Made by a program: the position numbers and the translations under genes. A DNA stretch of 51,182 nucleotides from an uncultured Gemmatimonadota bacterium (GTDB taxonomy: Bacteria; Gemmatimonadota; Gemmatimonadetes; Gemmatimonadales; GWC2-71-9): NCBI GenBank assembly GCA_937961295.1, contig CALGOK010000060.1, positions 1 through 51,182 of the forward strand, written 5' to 3'. The number at the start of each line of letters is the position of its first letter. The stretch's first letter is position 1. The notes beneath the pieces are model-generated. The model had not been told where the DNA came from, made no database searches, and saw only the letters and a list, made by a program, of their open reading frames with translations. This document shows, piece after piece, positions 26,177 to 34,829 of this stretch.

Positions 26177-27316
26177 TCAGCGCAGCGGAAGTCCCAGGTC
26201 CACCCATACCAGTCGGTGGTCCGATGCGGCCGCGGCCAGCGCGGCGCCGGCAGGATCGCTGGTCGAGTCCGGCCAGAACACGCCCGAATCGAGGATCGTG
26301 AGGCCGCGGGCCGGCAGGACGTAGTCGGGCCGCGACGGGCGGTTGAAGAACGCCGTCGCCCGGCCCTGGTGGCCGGGCGGATCCTGGATGTCGGGATGGC
26401 CGAGCAACTGCGCGATCGCCGGTCCACCGTCGTAGTGGGGCGGTTGCTGATCCGGCGACGCGTTGAGGTCGCCGAGAATCACGAACGGGGCACCCGTGAC
26501 GAGCCCACCGTGCCGACCGGCATCGTCGACGATGGCGTCACTGCCGCCAAGGTACGCCACCCAGAACTTGATCTCGTCGTGATTGCGTCGGCCGTTGCGG
26601 TCCTCGGGACCGTCGAACACCGGCGGCGTGGGATGGCTGGCGAGCAGGTGCAGCGTGTCGGCGCCCAGCACCACGGGAACATCCCAGTGCGACTTGCTCG
26701 ACAGCCGGAAGCGCTCAAGCGCCGCGTCGGAGTACCACCCTTCGGGGATGTGGTGCCCCGGGAGGTCGCGCCAGAGAAACCGCTGGAAGGTGCGCACCCC
26801 CGTCGTGTCGATCGGGTAGCGAGACAGGATGGCCATGGCATACTGGCCCGGGTAGGTGCCGAAACCGTAGGAGTCGTCGCCATGCGCGCGCTCGCCGCGC
26901 ATCGCGTCGGTGGCGACCACGCCGTTGCCATCCAGATCGAGGCCGGTGAGCAGCCCGGTGTTGCTCGGCGCCGCATAGGCGTATGGGTAGGCGATCGGGG
27001 TCGTGCCGTGCGCGAGGTAGTGCTCGACGAACCGGCGGGCGTTGAGGGCGAGGTCGTCGGGGTGATCGTAGTCGTGGTCGATCTCGTTGAGCAGCACCAC
27101 GTCGGGGCGGACCTGCTGCAGCACCTCGGCGGCGGCGAGCGCCTGCGGGTCACGTCCCCGCCCCGCAGAATCGAGGCTCAACAGCTTGGTGGTGCCCAGC
27201 TCCCAGATGTTGAACGTGGCGATCCGCACCCGATCCGGCACGGGAGGGTCGGTCGGCGCGGCGCAGCTGGCGAGGGTGAGCAGGGCGGCCAGCGTGATCG
27301 AGGGGCGATGCGGCAT
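26177..27316 (-). CDS. Endonuclease/exonuclease/phosphatase family lipoprotein
   Basis: The 379-residue protein starts with a lipoprotein signal (ITLAALLTLASC) and continues with an EEP fold: RIATFNIWELG (strand 1 with Asn), VVLLNEIDHD (metal Glu), HLLASHPTPP (catalytic His region), VILGDLNASPDQ (Asp, Asn) and ASDHRLVWVDL (C-terminal Asp-His). All metal and catalytic residues of the DNase I/phosphatase superfamily are present. An extracellular nuclease or phosphodiesterase is likely; the large loops (DLDLDGNGVVATDAMRGE) occur in secreted EEP proteins of other soil bacteria. The ATG at 27316 gives the signal; the longer open frame upstream is divergent-gene DNA. Confidence 0.85.
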   Translation of the reverse strand: MPHRPSITLAALLTLASCAAPTDPPVPDRVRIATFNIWELGTTKLLSLDSAGRGRDPQALAAAEVLQQVRPDVVLLNEIDHDYDHPDDLALNARRFVEHYLAHGTTPIAYPYAYAAPSNTGLLTGLDLDGNGVVATDAMRGERAHGDDSYGFGTYPGQYAMAILSRYPIDTTGVRTFQRFLWRDLPGHHIPEGWYSDAALERFRLSSKSHWDVPVVLGADTLHLLASHPTPPVFDGPEDRNGRRNHDEIKFWVAYLGGSDAIVDDAGRHGGLVTGAPFVILGDLNASPDQQPPHYDGGPAIAQLLGHPDIQDPPGHQGRATAFFNRPSRPDYVLPARGLTILDSGVFWPDSTSDPAGAALAAAASDHRLVWVDLGLPLR

Positions 27317-27431
27317 CGGCGGGTCGGGTTGGGGAGCCGAAGGATACCGCGGTGGCATTGCCACGGGAACGGCGGCGGGTGACTTTCTGCCGTGTGGTTG
27401 CGTCACCCGGCCACCCCCACCGGACCCCCGT

Positions 27432-28724
27432 ATGCCTCCCCGTTTCGTGCCCATGATCGTGCTCGCCGGCGCCGTGGCCTGCGGCTCCCCGTCCCTCCCC
27501 GATCCGTCCCCTCCCGCGCGGTTCGCAATCGCACCCCAGGCACCCTGGGCGGGGAGCACGGTCCGCATCACCTCGTCGGCGTTCCGGGGCATGACCGGTG
27601 GCGTGGAACTTCGCCTGGGCGCGGCGAGCTTCCCGCTCACCCGGGCGAATGACACCACCTTCACGCTGCGCGTCCCGGTCACGGCGGGTGGGGTGTATGC
27701 CCCCGTGCTGGTGCTCGGAGACTCGCTGGTGCTGCTCGACCAGCTGACGGTGTCGGGCTACCTCGACCGATGGGAGTACCCCCAGCGATTCCCGCATGCG
27801 ATCGCGCAGCGCGCCGTGGGTTCCCACGCCGGGATCATGGGCGGGACCACTGCGAGGGCCTTCGTCGTGATCGACCTCGAGGAGTTCGAGGTGACGACGA
27901 CCATCGGGAACGCGCTCGACTTCGCGCTGCAGCACGGCCCCGGGATGACGCCGGACCCCGATGTGGTATTGTTGCGGCCGCCGGGCCGGAACCCCGAGTC
28001 CTGGCGGCTCTCCGCCGTCCCGACGAAACTGGCGGAGCACCCGGAACTGGGAGCGGCGAGGGGGGTGGTGGCTCGACTCAACGGGGAGTCCTGGCTCCTC
28101 TCGTTCCCCGACCGGCTGGAGCACTGGGGCCGAGTGGCGACCAGCGATCCATTCACGGTTCGTGCGACTCCCGGCAGCGGCACGACCGCGTTCCGCCTCT
28201 CACCCGCCGGCGACCTGGTTGCGGTGGTCATGGATCAGGTCGCTGTCACCGAGCCCGGCGTGCCGGTATACCGCGCTCCAAGTGGTGACCGGGCGTTCAA
28301 CGTCCCGCTGCGCTCCGTGCAAGGCATCGATTGGAGCACGGACGGACGCACCATGGCGGTGGTGGGTGGTCCCGCGTTTGGGGCGCCCATGGGCACCGTC
28401 ATCCTGATCGAGACTGCAACCGGCCTCGTGAAGCGGCTGACCACCACCGATCGGCCGGTGTTCGGCGTGGCGCTCGATCCTCGCCGGCCGGTGGTGTACG
28501 TGGGCGTCGCCGGCCTGTCCGGGCACCCCACGATCGTCGTCCACGATCTCGCGACCCTGGCAGTGCTCGGCGAGATGATGCCCGTTGGATCAGCGCCGGT
28601 GTGCAGTTCGGCCGGCTGCCGCGGAGCGGCGGTCATCGTGGGAACGCATCGGCTGTTCGTGGTGACCGCCTCGCTCAACGATCCCACTCGCGCGTACCGC
28701 TTCCTCCTTCCGGGCGGCTCCTGA
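27432..28724 (+). CDS. Lipoprotein with IPT-like and beta-propeller-like regions
   Basis: The 430-residue protein has a lipoprotein signal (MIVLAGAVACGS). An Ig/IPT-like domain follows in the first ~110 residues (APWAGSTVRITSSAFRG, a pattern seen in IPT/TIG domains). The rest resembles a WD40/YVTN-type propeller, with repeated strands such as FRLSPAGDLVAVVMDQ, IDWSTDGRTMAVVGGP and VALDPRRPVVYVGVAG. Such proteins are surface-exposed binding modules; no enzymatic motif is seen. It is divergent from the EEP lipoprotein across 115 bases. Function unknown. Confidence 0.75.
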   Translation: MPPRFVPMIVLAGAVACGSPSLPDPSPPARFAIAPQAPWAGSTVRITSSAFRGMTGGVELRLGAASFPLTRANDTTFTLRVPVTAGGVYAPVLVLGDSLVLLDQLTVSGYLDRWEYPQRFPHAIAQRAVGSHAGIMGGTTARAFVVIDLEEFEVTTTIGNALDFALQHGPGMTPDPDVVLLRPPGRNPESWRLSAVPTKLAEHPELGAARGVVARLNGESWLLSFPDRLEHWGRVATSDPFTVRATPGSGTTAFRLSPAGDLVAVVMDQVAVTEPGVPVYRAPSGDRAFNVPLRSVQGIDWSTDGRTMAVVGGPAFGAPMGTVILIETATGLVKRLTTTDRPVFGVALDPRRPVVYVGVAGLSGHPTIVVHDLATLAVLGEMMPVGSAPVCSSAGCRGAAVIVGTHRLFVVTASLNDPTRAYRFLLPGGS

Positions 28725-28748
28725 GACCGGAACGGCCGCGGCCGCTGC

Positions 28749-29276
28749 TCAGCCGCCCAGGCCGTAGCGCTCGGCGAGGAGTCGCCGGTGATGCAGCTCA
28801 TGCCCCGCGATGATCCACGCGAAGCTGCCCGCCGTGAACGTGCCACCCGAGGCGGTCCCGGTGCGCGCCAGTCCGGTGGCGTCGAGCGACCGGAACATCG
28901 TCACCACATCGGCGCGCAACGCGGCCCACTCCGCCGCGAGGTCGGCGAGCGGGCGCTCGCCCGCATTCGATGCGGCCACCCAGTCGTCCTGCTCCATCCC
29001 GGGCTGCGCGCCTGCCGCGCCGCGCGCCATCCAGAGCGCGCGGAAGGCGAACAGCCGCTCCGTGTCGATGCAGTGCCCGATCGACTCGCGGACGCTCCAC
29101 TTCCCCTCGGCGTAGCGGAAGCGCTCCCGTTCCCCGGTGGCCCCCTCGAGCAGGCGCAGCGTCGCGGCGTGCTGGCCGGCGAGGGTTGCGAGGATGTCGC
29201 CATCCGGGACGAGCCGGGTGTAGGTCTGGTAGTAGATCGGGTAGTCGGAATCAGCGGGACGTGCGATCACGGGCAT
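28749..29276 (-). CDS. DinB family protein
   Basis: A 175-residue four-helix-bundle protein. The putative metal-binding His residues are in ESIGHCIDTERLF and AGHELHHRRLLAERYG, in the order expected for DinB/YfiT-like (DUF664) proteins, some of which are thiol or bacillithiol transferases. EGKWSVRE before the first His is a common DinB signature. It starts 13 bases after the GNAT gene stop and is probably co-transcribed with it. The actual reaction is unknown. Confidence 0.85.
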   Translation of the reverse strand: MPVIARPADSDYPIYYQTYTRLVPDGDILATLAGQHAATLRLLEGATGERERFRYAEGKWSVRESIGHCIDTERLFAFRALWMARGAAGAQPGMEQDDWVAASNAGERPLADLAAEWAALRADVVTMFRSLDATGLARTGTASGGTFTAGSFAWIIAGHELHHRRLLAERYGLGG

Positions 29277-29289
29277 CGAGGGTGTTCCG

Positions 29290-29727
29290 TCATCTGGAGT
29301 CGATGGGGGCCAGGGAATAGCTGAACATCAGGGCCGCGGAAACGGATCCCCGGTCGAGCCCGGCGTAGAGATCGCGTGCAGCAGCATTGGCGGGTTCGGT
29401 CAGGACCCAGGCCTCCCGGCAACCCAGTGCCCTGCCGTGCTCGAGCAGCGCGCCCACCAGGCCGCGGGCAATCCCTCGCCGGCGATGGCTCGCCGCCACT
29501 CCGACCTCGTTGATGAAGAGTTCTGCCGGCTTGTCCGGGTGCATGTAGTGGAAGCCGGTGGCCATCCCGATCACCATGCCATCCTCGATGGCCGCGACCA
29601 GGTGGTGGCGCGGATCGGCGAGGAATTCGGCAGTGAGGGCGGCGTCGAGGGGCTGGTCGAAGACTCCGTCGGCGACGCGCTCGAGCTGACCGGCGTCGTC
29701 GGAAGTGAGGCGGCGGATGGTGATCAC
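29290..29727 (-). CDS. GNAT family N-acetyltransferase
   Basis: A 145-residue GNAT fold: ITIRRLTSDDAGQLERVADG at the start, INEVGVAASHRRRGIARGLV (acetyl-CoA-binding motif A, R/Q-x-x-G-x-G/A) and EAWVLTEPANAAARDLY (motif B). FLADPRHHLVAAIEDGMVIG matches the subgroup annotated as AAC(3)-I-like, but resistance cannot be inferred. The GTG at 29727 gives the standard N-terminus; the open frame continues to 29808. The acceptor is unknown. Confidence 0.83.
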   Translation of the reverse strand: MITIRRLTSDDAGQLERVADGVFDQPLDAALTAEFLADPRHHLVAAIEDGMVIGMATGFHYMHPDKPAELFINEVGVAASHRRRGIARGLVGALLEHGRALGCREAWVLTEPANAAARDLYAGLDRGSVSAALMFSYSLAPIDSR

Positions 29728-29850
29728 TCGCCCGCCTCGGCGATGTCGCCTCGGGGTGGGGCGGCAACCAGGCGGCCAGGGGGAAGGCGCATGGGTACCT
29801 CGGTCCATCAGGTGGGTGCTGCCGTACCGGTCGCGTGAATCTACACGGGA

Positions 29851-30552
29851 TCAGGGTCGGACCAGGGCGCGTTCACCCTCCAATGCGCAACCGGTGAGCC
29901 GCTCCCGTCGCCACTCGACCGTGGCCCGGTATGGGAACCACGCGCCGGACATCCCGTCGCGGCACCGGTCCGCATCGAGCCAGAGCCGGAGGGTGTCGGC
30001 CCCGGCCGACGCGGTGAAGCGCCAGGCACCCTCGGCGCCCGACTGCCAGGAACGGGCATGGTACCCCGCACCGGCCGGGAGATCCGGGGTGCGCACCACG
30101 GCCGAATCGCCGTCGATCGATACGCTCCAGAACGGCTCGTTGCCGCGGGCAACCAGGTCGCCTGCCGGGAGGAGGTCGTCGCAGCCGCCTCCCTCGGGCT
30201 CGGCGTGGCGGACCACCTCGACCGTGTCGCCCCGCATCCGGACCAGTACCGGGATCGGGCGGTCGCCGCCGCCAAGCTCGGCGACGACCGCGGCTGCCTG
30301 GCCCTCCGGGGTGTCGACCCCGCCGATCGCATCGGGCCCCTCACCACAGGGGAGGCAGGTGAGCCGCCCCTCCATGCGCATCAGGTGGCCGGCAGTGGAC
30401 GGCGCGACGGCAAACTCGGCCGGGGGCGGGGGAGGCGGCTCTACCGGCTCGGTCTCGCAGCCGACCAAGAACAGGACGAGGAGGCTGCCGGCGGCGATCA
30501 CCCCAGTCCTGGGGCGATTCGGCGATTGAGAATGGCCCACGGTGTACCTCAT
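29851..30552 (-). CDS. Lipoprotein with a GNEPFW motif (COG3650-like)
   Basis: The 233-residue protein has a lipoprotein signal ending VLFLVGC, then a Pro-rich spacer. The second half contains ARGNEPFWSVSI, the hallmark of the COG3650 family, often found with MliC/META-type lipoproteins. It also has paired Cys residues (CLPCGEG; DRCRDG and TGCALEG) that could form disulphides. It probably sits in the periplasm or on the outer membrane; no activity is known for the family. It lies 66 bases beyond the DedA stop on the same strand. Confidence 0.75.
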   Translation of the reverse strand: MRYTVGHSQSPNRPRTGVIAAGSLLVLFLVGCETEPVEPPPPPPAEFAVAPSTAGHLMRMEGRLTCLPCGEGPDAIGGVDTPEGQAAAVVAELGGGDRPIPVLVRMRGDTVEVVRHAEPEGGGCDDLLPAGDLVARGNEPFWSVSIDGDSAVVRTPDLPAGAGYHARSWQSGAEGAWRFTASAGADTLRLWLDADRCRDGMSGAWFPYRATVEWRRERLTGCALEGERALVRP

Positions 30553-30618
30553 GCGTCACTTCATGTCACGAAGGCAACTCTTTGATATGCCATTAGATGA
30601 CCGTGATTGAGAACGACC

Positions 30619-31269
30619 TCAAGTCCTGCTGGCCCGGCGGCTCCGCCACCCCTTGAACATCTCGATCGCGATCGGCAGCACGCTTACCGCGATGATCGCC
30701 AGGATCACCAGGGTGAAGCGTTCCTTCACCGCCGGGATGTTGCCGAACCAGAATCCCGCCCAGACGAAGATGAGCACCCAGGCAAACGCCCCGACCACGT
30801 TGTAGGCGAGGAACCGGGGGTAGTGCATCTCCCCCACCCCGGCCACGAACGGGGCGAAGGTCCGGACGATCGGGACGAACCGCGCCAGGATGATCGTCTT
30901 CCCCCCGTGCCGGGCGTAGAACGCCCGGGTCTTGTCGAGGTACTCCTGCTTGAGGAAGCGGATCTCCCCCGAGAACGCCCGGGGGCCGACCTTGTTGCCG
31001 ATCCAGTAGTTGACCGTGTCGCCCAGGATCGCGGCCGCGATCAGCAGCCCCGAGAGGAGCCAGGGGTCGAGGTCGCCCAGCGCCGCGAACGTCCCCGCGG
31101 CGAACAGGAGCGAGTCGCCCGGCAGGAGCGGCATGATCACCAGCCCGGTCTCCGCGAACACGATCAGGAAGAGGATCGCGTAGGTCCACGTCCCGTACTC
31201 GCGGATGATCTCGGCGAGGTGCTGGTCGAGGTGCAGGAAGAAGTCGATGAAGGTGCGGATGAGGTCCAT
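30619..31269 (-). CDS. DedA family membrane protein
   Basis: A 216-residue protein with the DedA (SNARE-associated/VTT) signature: ETGLVIMPLLPGDSLLFAAG, then GDTVNYWIGNKVG, FYARHGGKTIILARFVPIVR and FAPFVAGVGEMHYPRFL. The essential acidic and Arg residues of the family (Glu in ETG, Asp in PGDS, Arg in ARFVPIVRT) are present. DedA proteins help recycle lipid carriers such as undecaprenyl phosphate or scramble phospholipids; which applies here is not known. The ATG directly abuts the pcm stop. Confidence 0.92.
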   Translation of the reverse strand: MDLIRTFIDFFLHLDQHLAEIIREYGTWTYAILFLIVFAETGLVIMPLLPGDSLLFAAGTFAALGDLDPWLLSGLLIAAAILGDTVNYWIGNKVGPRAFSGEIRFLKQEYLDKTRAFYARHGGKTIILARFVPIVRTFAPFVAGVGEMHYPRFLAYNVVGAFAWVLIFVWAGFWFGNIPAVKERFTLVILAIIAVSVLPIAIEMFKGWRSRRASRT

Positions 31270-31929
31270 TCAGGCTTCCGGAGGTGCCCAGCCGAACTGG
31301 CCGAGGAGGGGGACAAAGCGGACGTCGCTGATGGGGGACTCGTCGTGCCCCGGCCCGTCGGGGTGGCGACGAACCAGGGTGAGGACCTGCGCATCGCGCG
31401 GCCCGATAGGGATCACCAGCCGACCCCCGGGGGTGAGCTGGTCGACCAGCGGCTGGGGGACACCCGGTGAACCGGCGGCCACCACGATGGCGTGGTAGGG
31501 GGCGTTGGGCTTCCAGCCCATGGTGCCGTCGCCGTGGATCACGGTGACGTTGTCGAAGCCGGTCTCGCGGAGCGCTTCGCGCGCCCGCCGGGCCAGGTCC
31601 GGAAGCCGCTCGATCGAGAAGACCGACTCGGCCAGCATGCAGAGGAGTCCCGTCTGGTATCCGCTGCCGGTGCCGATCTCGAGCACGCGCTCCCGCCCGG
31701 TCAGCTCCAGCAGTTCGCAGGAGCGTGCCTGCACGTACGGCTGCGAGATGGTCTGCCCCTGCCCGATCGGGAGGGCGGTGTCGTCGTAGGCGCGGGCGAT
31801 CAGGTGCTCGGGGACGAACCGGTGCCGCGATACCGTGGCGATCGCCCGGAGGACCGCCATGTCGTGGATCCCCTTCTGCTGCAGGGCCTCCACCAGGGCG
31901 CTGCGGTACCCGGCATAGCCGTCGCTCAT
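31270..31929 (-). CDS. pcm: Protein-L-isoaspartate O-methyltransferase
   Basis: It repairs isoaspartyl residues in aged proteins by S-adenosylmethionine-dependent methylation. The 219 residues include HRFVPE, DTALPIGQGQTISQPY (substrate-binding strip), VLEIGTGSGYQT (SAM motif I), HGDG and LTPGGRLVIPIG. It overlaps surE by 4 bases; surE-pcm is a conserved pair also in Gammaproteobacteria, where both are linked to stationary-phase survival. Confidence 0.94.
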   Translation of the reverse strand: MSDGYAGYRSALVEALQQKGIHDMAVLRAIATVSRHRFVPEHLIARAYDDTALPIGQGQTISQPYVQARSCELLELTGRERVLEIGTGSGYQTGLLCMLAESVFSIERLPDLARRAREALRETGFDNVTVIHGDGTMGWKPNAPYHAIVVAAGSPGVPQPLVDQLTPGGRLVIPIGPRDAQVLTLVRRHPDGPGHDESPISDVRFVPLLGQFGWAPPEA

Positions 31930-32687
31930 CCGTCCTCGAGCGCCAGTGCCCAGCCGCGAACCGTGTCGAGCTGCGCATGCGCCGTGAGGTCGAGGTGCAG
32001 CGGCGTGATCGCCACGTAGCCCTCGCGCACCACCGCATGGTCGGTGTCCTGCTCGCCGGTCCAGGTGATGGTGCCGCCGCCGATCCAGTACACGTCACGA
32101 CCCCACGGGTCCTGGTGCTTGGTCATCGAGTTCTGGAAGAACCGCGATCCCATCCGTACCACCCGCACCCCCTTCACCTCGTCGGCCGGGATCCCCGGGA
32201 GGTTGATGTTGAGGAGGGTGTTGGGCGGGATGTCGTCGAGGTTCACGATCCGTCGGACCAGCGACGTCACCAGCTCGGCATGGGAGGGGATCAGGTCGTC
32301 GCGGCGCCCGGCGAACGAGAACGCCACGCCGGGGATGCCGAGGACCACCGCTTCCATCGCGGCGGAGACGGTGCCGCTGTAGAGGACATCCTCGCCCATG
32401 TTGGGGCCGTGGTTGATCCCGCTGAACACGAAGTCGGGCTTGTGGTCGACCAGCGGTGCCTCGATGGCCAGCAGCACGCAGTCGGTGGGCGTGCCGTCCA
32501 CCTGCCAGGAGCCGTCGGGCCGCCGTACCGGCCGGAGCGGCCGGGTCATGGTGAGCGCATGGCTCTGGGCGCTCTGCTCGCGGTCCGGGGCGACCACGGT
32601 GACGTCGCCGACGTCGCGGCAGGCGCCGGCGAGCACCTGCAGCCCGGGAGACAGGATGCCGTCGTCGTTGGTGACCAGGATCTTCAT
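31926..32687 (-). CDS. surE: 5'/3'-nucleotidase SurE
   Basis: It hydrolyses nucleoside monophosphates in a metal-dependent way and is linked to stress survival. The 253 residues begin KILVTNDDGILSPGL (Asp-Asp metal site), followed by VVAPDREQSAQSHALTM, a metal Asn in SGINHGPNMGEDVLYSGTV, and NINLPG. Length fits the family. The ATG lies seven bases after a TAGCTT -10 element. It starts a short surE-pcm-DedA unit. Confidence 0.95.
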   Translation of the reverse strand: MKILVTNDDGILSPGLQVLAGACRDVGDVTVVAPDREQSAQSHALTMTRPLRPVRRPDGSWQVDGTPTDCVLLAIEAPLVDHKPDFVFSGINHGPNMGEDVLYSGTVSAAMEAVVLGIPGVAFSFAGRRDDLIPSHAELVTSLVRRIVNLDDIPPNTLLNINLPGIPADEVKGVRVVRMGSRFFQNSMTKHQDPWGRDVYWIGGGTITWTGEQDTDHAVVREGYVAITPLHLDLTAHAQLDTVRGWALALEDG

Positions 32688-32694
32688 GGGCCGA

Positions 32695-32700
32695 AAGCTA
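32695..32700 (-). promoter_or_regulatory. -10 element before surE
   Basis: TAGCTT in the string CCGCTAGCTTTCGGCC on the minus strand, seven bases before the ATG. It is identical over 16 bases to the region before tRNA-Arg. No good -35 is visible. It implies an almost leaderless mRNA. Confidence 0.5.
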
Positions 32701-32722
32701 GCGGGGTCATGGGCGGTACTGC

Positions 32723-32831
32723 GTGAAGGGTGATGGGTGAAGGGTGAAGGGGACTGCCTTCCGGAATTGCCGCGCCTCGGGAGGCTCCCCGCACGGGCTC
32801 CCCTTCACCCTTCACTCTTCACCCTTCACCA
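32723..32831. repeat. Palindromic heptad element, GTGAAGG type, copy 2
   Basis: The left arm GTGAAGG, GTGATGG, GTGAAGG, GTGAAGG (32723-32750) has the same unit order as copy 1. The right arm (32800-32831) reads CCCTTCACCCTTCACTCTTC then ACCCTTCACC. The loop is GC-rich, about 48 bases. The right arm forms the last codons and the TGA of the MerR gene. Confidence 0.85.
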
Positions 32832-33208
32832 CTTTGTGGCTTCTGGATCGCCGGCTTCTTCCCCTCCAGCACTGCCAGGATGTCGGCCAGGTCGCGGGCG
32901 ATCTCGCGCACGGTCTCCTCGCGGGCGGCAGCGGTGGCCTGCTGCCGGAGTTCGCCGGTGCGGCGGTAGTGGTCGAGCCGCTGGCGGGCGCCCTCGATGG
33001 TGTACTTCTCGGTGTAGAGCAGGTGCTTGACCAGCATGATCAGCTCGACCTCGCGCGCCTTGTAGACGCGGTTGCCGGAACGGTTCTTGGCCGGGTTGAG
33101 GAAGCGGAACTGGCTCTCCCAGTACCGCAGCACGTGCGGCTTGAGGTCGGTGAGCTGGCAGACCTCGCCGATCGAGAAGAATTGCTGGACCGGATTGGGC
33201 AGTGTCAT
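32819..33208 (-). CDS. MerR-family transcriptional regulator
   Basis: The 129-residue protein has an N-terminal MerR winged helix (FFSIGEVCQLTDLKPHVLRY, NRVYKAREVELIMLVKHLL) with a helical tail that lacks an obvious metal- or drug-binding C-terminus. The ATG overlaps the gpsA stop (ATGA), preferred over the GTG six bases earlier. The last codons (SGEG-stop) lie in the heptad repeat, so the natural C-terminus may have been trimmed or extended by the repeat. Its coupling to gpsA suggests, without proof, a role in lipid or envelope control. Confidence 0.85.
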   Translation of the reverse strand: MTLPNPVQQFFSIGEVCQLTDLKPHVLRYWESQFRFLNPAKNRSGNRVYKAREVELIMLVKHLLYTEKYTIEGARQRLDHYRRTGELRQQATAAAREETVREIARDLADILAVLEGKKPAIQKPQSGEG

Positions 33209-34203
33209 CCCCACGACTCCGCCTTGAGGGTGCGTTCCATGAGCGTCCGGATGCTGTCCCTGGGCGCGACGTGGTCGAACAGCACGGCCTTGACCTGGTC
33301 GGTGATCGGCATCTCCACGCCGTGGCGCGCGGCGAGCCGCGACGCGCCCAGCGCCGTGTTGACGCCCTCAGCCACGGTGCGCACGCCGGCGCGATGCTCG
33401 TCGAGCGTCTTCCCCCTGCCGAGGTCGATGCCGAGCTTGCGGTTGCGCGACAGGCCGCCGGTGCAGGTCAGGATCAGGTCACCCATCCCGGCGAGCCCCG
33501 CGAAGGTGAGCGGGTCGGCGCCCATCGCCTCGCCGAGCCGACCGATCTCGGCCAGCCCGCGGGTGAGCAGTGCCGCGCGCGGGTTGTGGCCCATGCCGAG
33601 TCCCTCAAGCACGCCGGCGGCGATCGCCATGACGTTCTTGAGCGAGCCGGCGAGTTCCACGCCCACCACGTCGTGCTGGGTGTACACCCGGAACTTCGGC
33701 GACGAGAACACCTGCTGCGCGCGGCGCGCGGCGTCATCGTCGTCGGCCGCTGCCACCACCGCAGTCGGCTGGCCCTCAAACACCTCCTGCGCGAACGACG
33801 GCCCCGACAGCGCCACGAACGTCGCCTGCGGCACCGTCTCCTCGGCCACCTGGTGCATCAGGTCGAGGGTGTCGGTCTCGATTCCCTTGCTGGCGCAGAC
33901 CAGCAGCGTTCCCTGGTTCACGTGCGGCGATGCCTGCTCGAGCACCCGTCGCGTCACGTGACTCGGCGTGACGGCGCAGAGCAGGTCGGCGCCGCCGATC
34001 ACCGCGGCGAGCTCGCCGCTGGCGGTGAGCCGCGGGTCGAGCCGGTTGCCGGCGAAATAGAGCTCGTTCTCGTGCCGCTGGTTGATCGACTCCACCACTT
34101 CGGGCTCGTAGGCCCAGATGGTGGTGGCGACCCCCTGCCCCGCCAGCAGGTTGGCGAGCGCGGTGCCCCAGGCACCGGCGCCGATCACCGCGACGCGCGT
34201 CAT
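33205..34203 (-). CDS. gpsA: NAD(P)-dependent glycerol-3-phosphate dehydrogenase
   Basis: It makes sn-glycerol-3-phosphate for phospholipid synthesis. The 332 residues have the Rossmann motif VIGAGAWGTALANLLA, SKGIE, SGPSFAQEV and GVELAGSLKNVMAIAAG (catalytic Lys). MGDLILTC and SRNRKLG are also family motifs. It lies directly downstream of plsY, which uses its product, with a 4-base overlap on both sides. Confidence 0.96.
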   Translation of the reverse strand: MTRVAVIGAGAWGTALANLLAGQGVATTIWAYEPEVVESINQRHENELYFAGNRLDPRLTASGELAAVIGGADLLCAVTPSHVTRRVLEQASPHVNQGTLLVCASKGIETDTLDLMHQVAEETVPQATFVALSGPSFAQEVFEGQPTAVVAAADDDDAARRAQQVFSSPKFRVYTQHDVVGVELAGSLKNVMAIAAGVLEGLGMGHNPRAALLTRGLAEIGRLGEAMGADPLTFAGLAGMGDLILTCTGGLSRNRKLGIDLGRGKTLDEHRAGVRTVAEGVNTALGASRLAARHGVEMPITDQVKAVLFDHVAPRDSIRTLMERTLKAESWG

Positions 34204-34829
34204 CTTGGCGCCTCCCCGTCCGGCGCCGCCCGGCGACCGAACCGGTTCTCGGTGCCGCTCAGCAGGCGGCGGATGTTGGCGCGGTGGAGCCAGACCACCA
34301 GCAGCGCCAGCACGGCGACCACGGCCACCAGCTCGATGCTGCGTTCCGGATGGAGGACCAGGATCGCCGCCGGCAGCGACAGCGCCGAGGCCACCGAGCC
34401 GAGCGACACATAGCCGGTGAACCGCACAACGACCGCCCAGAGCACCAGCGACACCAGGAACGCCCACGGCGCGAGGCCGAGGATCACGCCGCCACCGGTC
34501 GCGACACCCTTGCCGCCCTTGAAGCCCACGAACACTGAGAACACGTGCCCCAGCACCGCCGTCACGCCGAGCAGCGCCGCAGCGAGCTCACCGAGGCCGG
34601 TCATCGGGGCGAAGATCCACACGGGGATCGCCCCCTTGAGCGTGTCGAACACTCCCACCGGGATCGCGTACTTCCACCCCATCACCCGGTAGAGGTTGGT
34701 CGCACCCAGGTTGCCGCTTCCCAGCGTGCGCAGGTCGACACCCTTGACGGCGCGCACCACCCAGAACGACGTCGGGATCGCACCGAGGAGGTACGACGCG
34801 ACGATCGCGAGGGCGATGCTCACGTTCAC
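34200..34829 (-). CDS. plsY: Glycerol-3-phosphate acyltransferase PlsY
   Basis: It transfers acyl groups from acyl-phosphate to glycerol-3-phosphate, the first membrane step of phospholipid synthesis. The 209-residue membrane protein has the three PlsY motifs: GSGNLGATNLYRVMG, GHVFSVFVGFKGGKGVATG and a later TGYVSLGS. About five transmembrane helices. The C-terminal tail is basic. The GTG start overlaps the der stop (GTGA). Confidence 0.95.
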   Translation of the reverse strand: MNVSIALAIVASYLLGAIPTSFWVVRAVKGVDLRTLGSGNLGATNLYRVMGWKYAIPVGVFDTLKGAIPVWIFAPMTGLGELAAALLGVTAVLGHVFSVFVGFKGGKGVATGGGVILGLAPWAFLVSLVLWAVVVRFTGYVSLGSVASALSLPAAILVLHPERSIELVAVVAVLALLVVWLHRANIRRLLSGTENRFGRRAAPDGEAPR

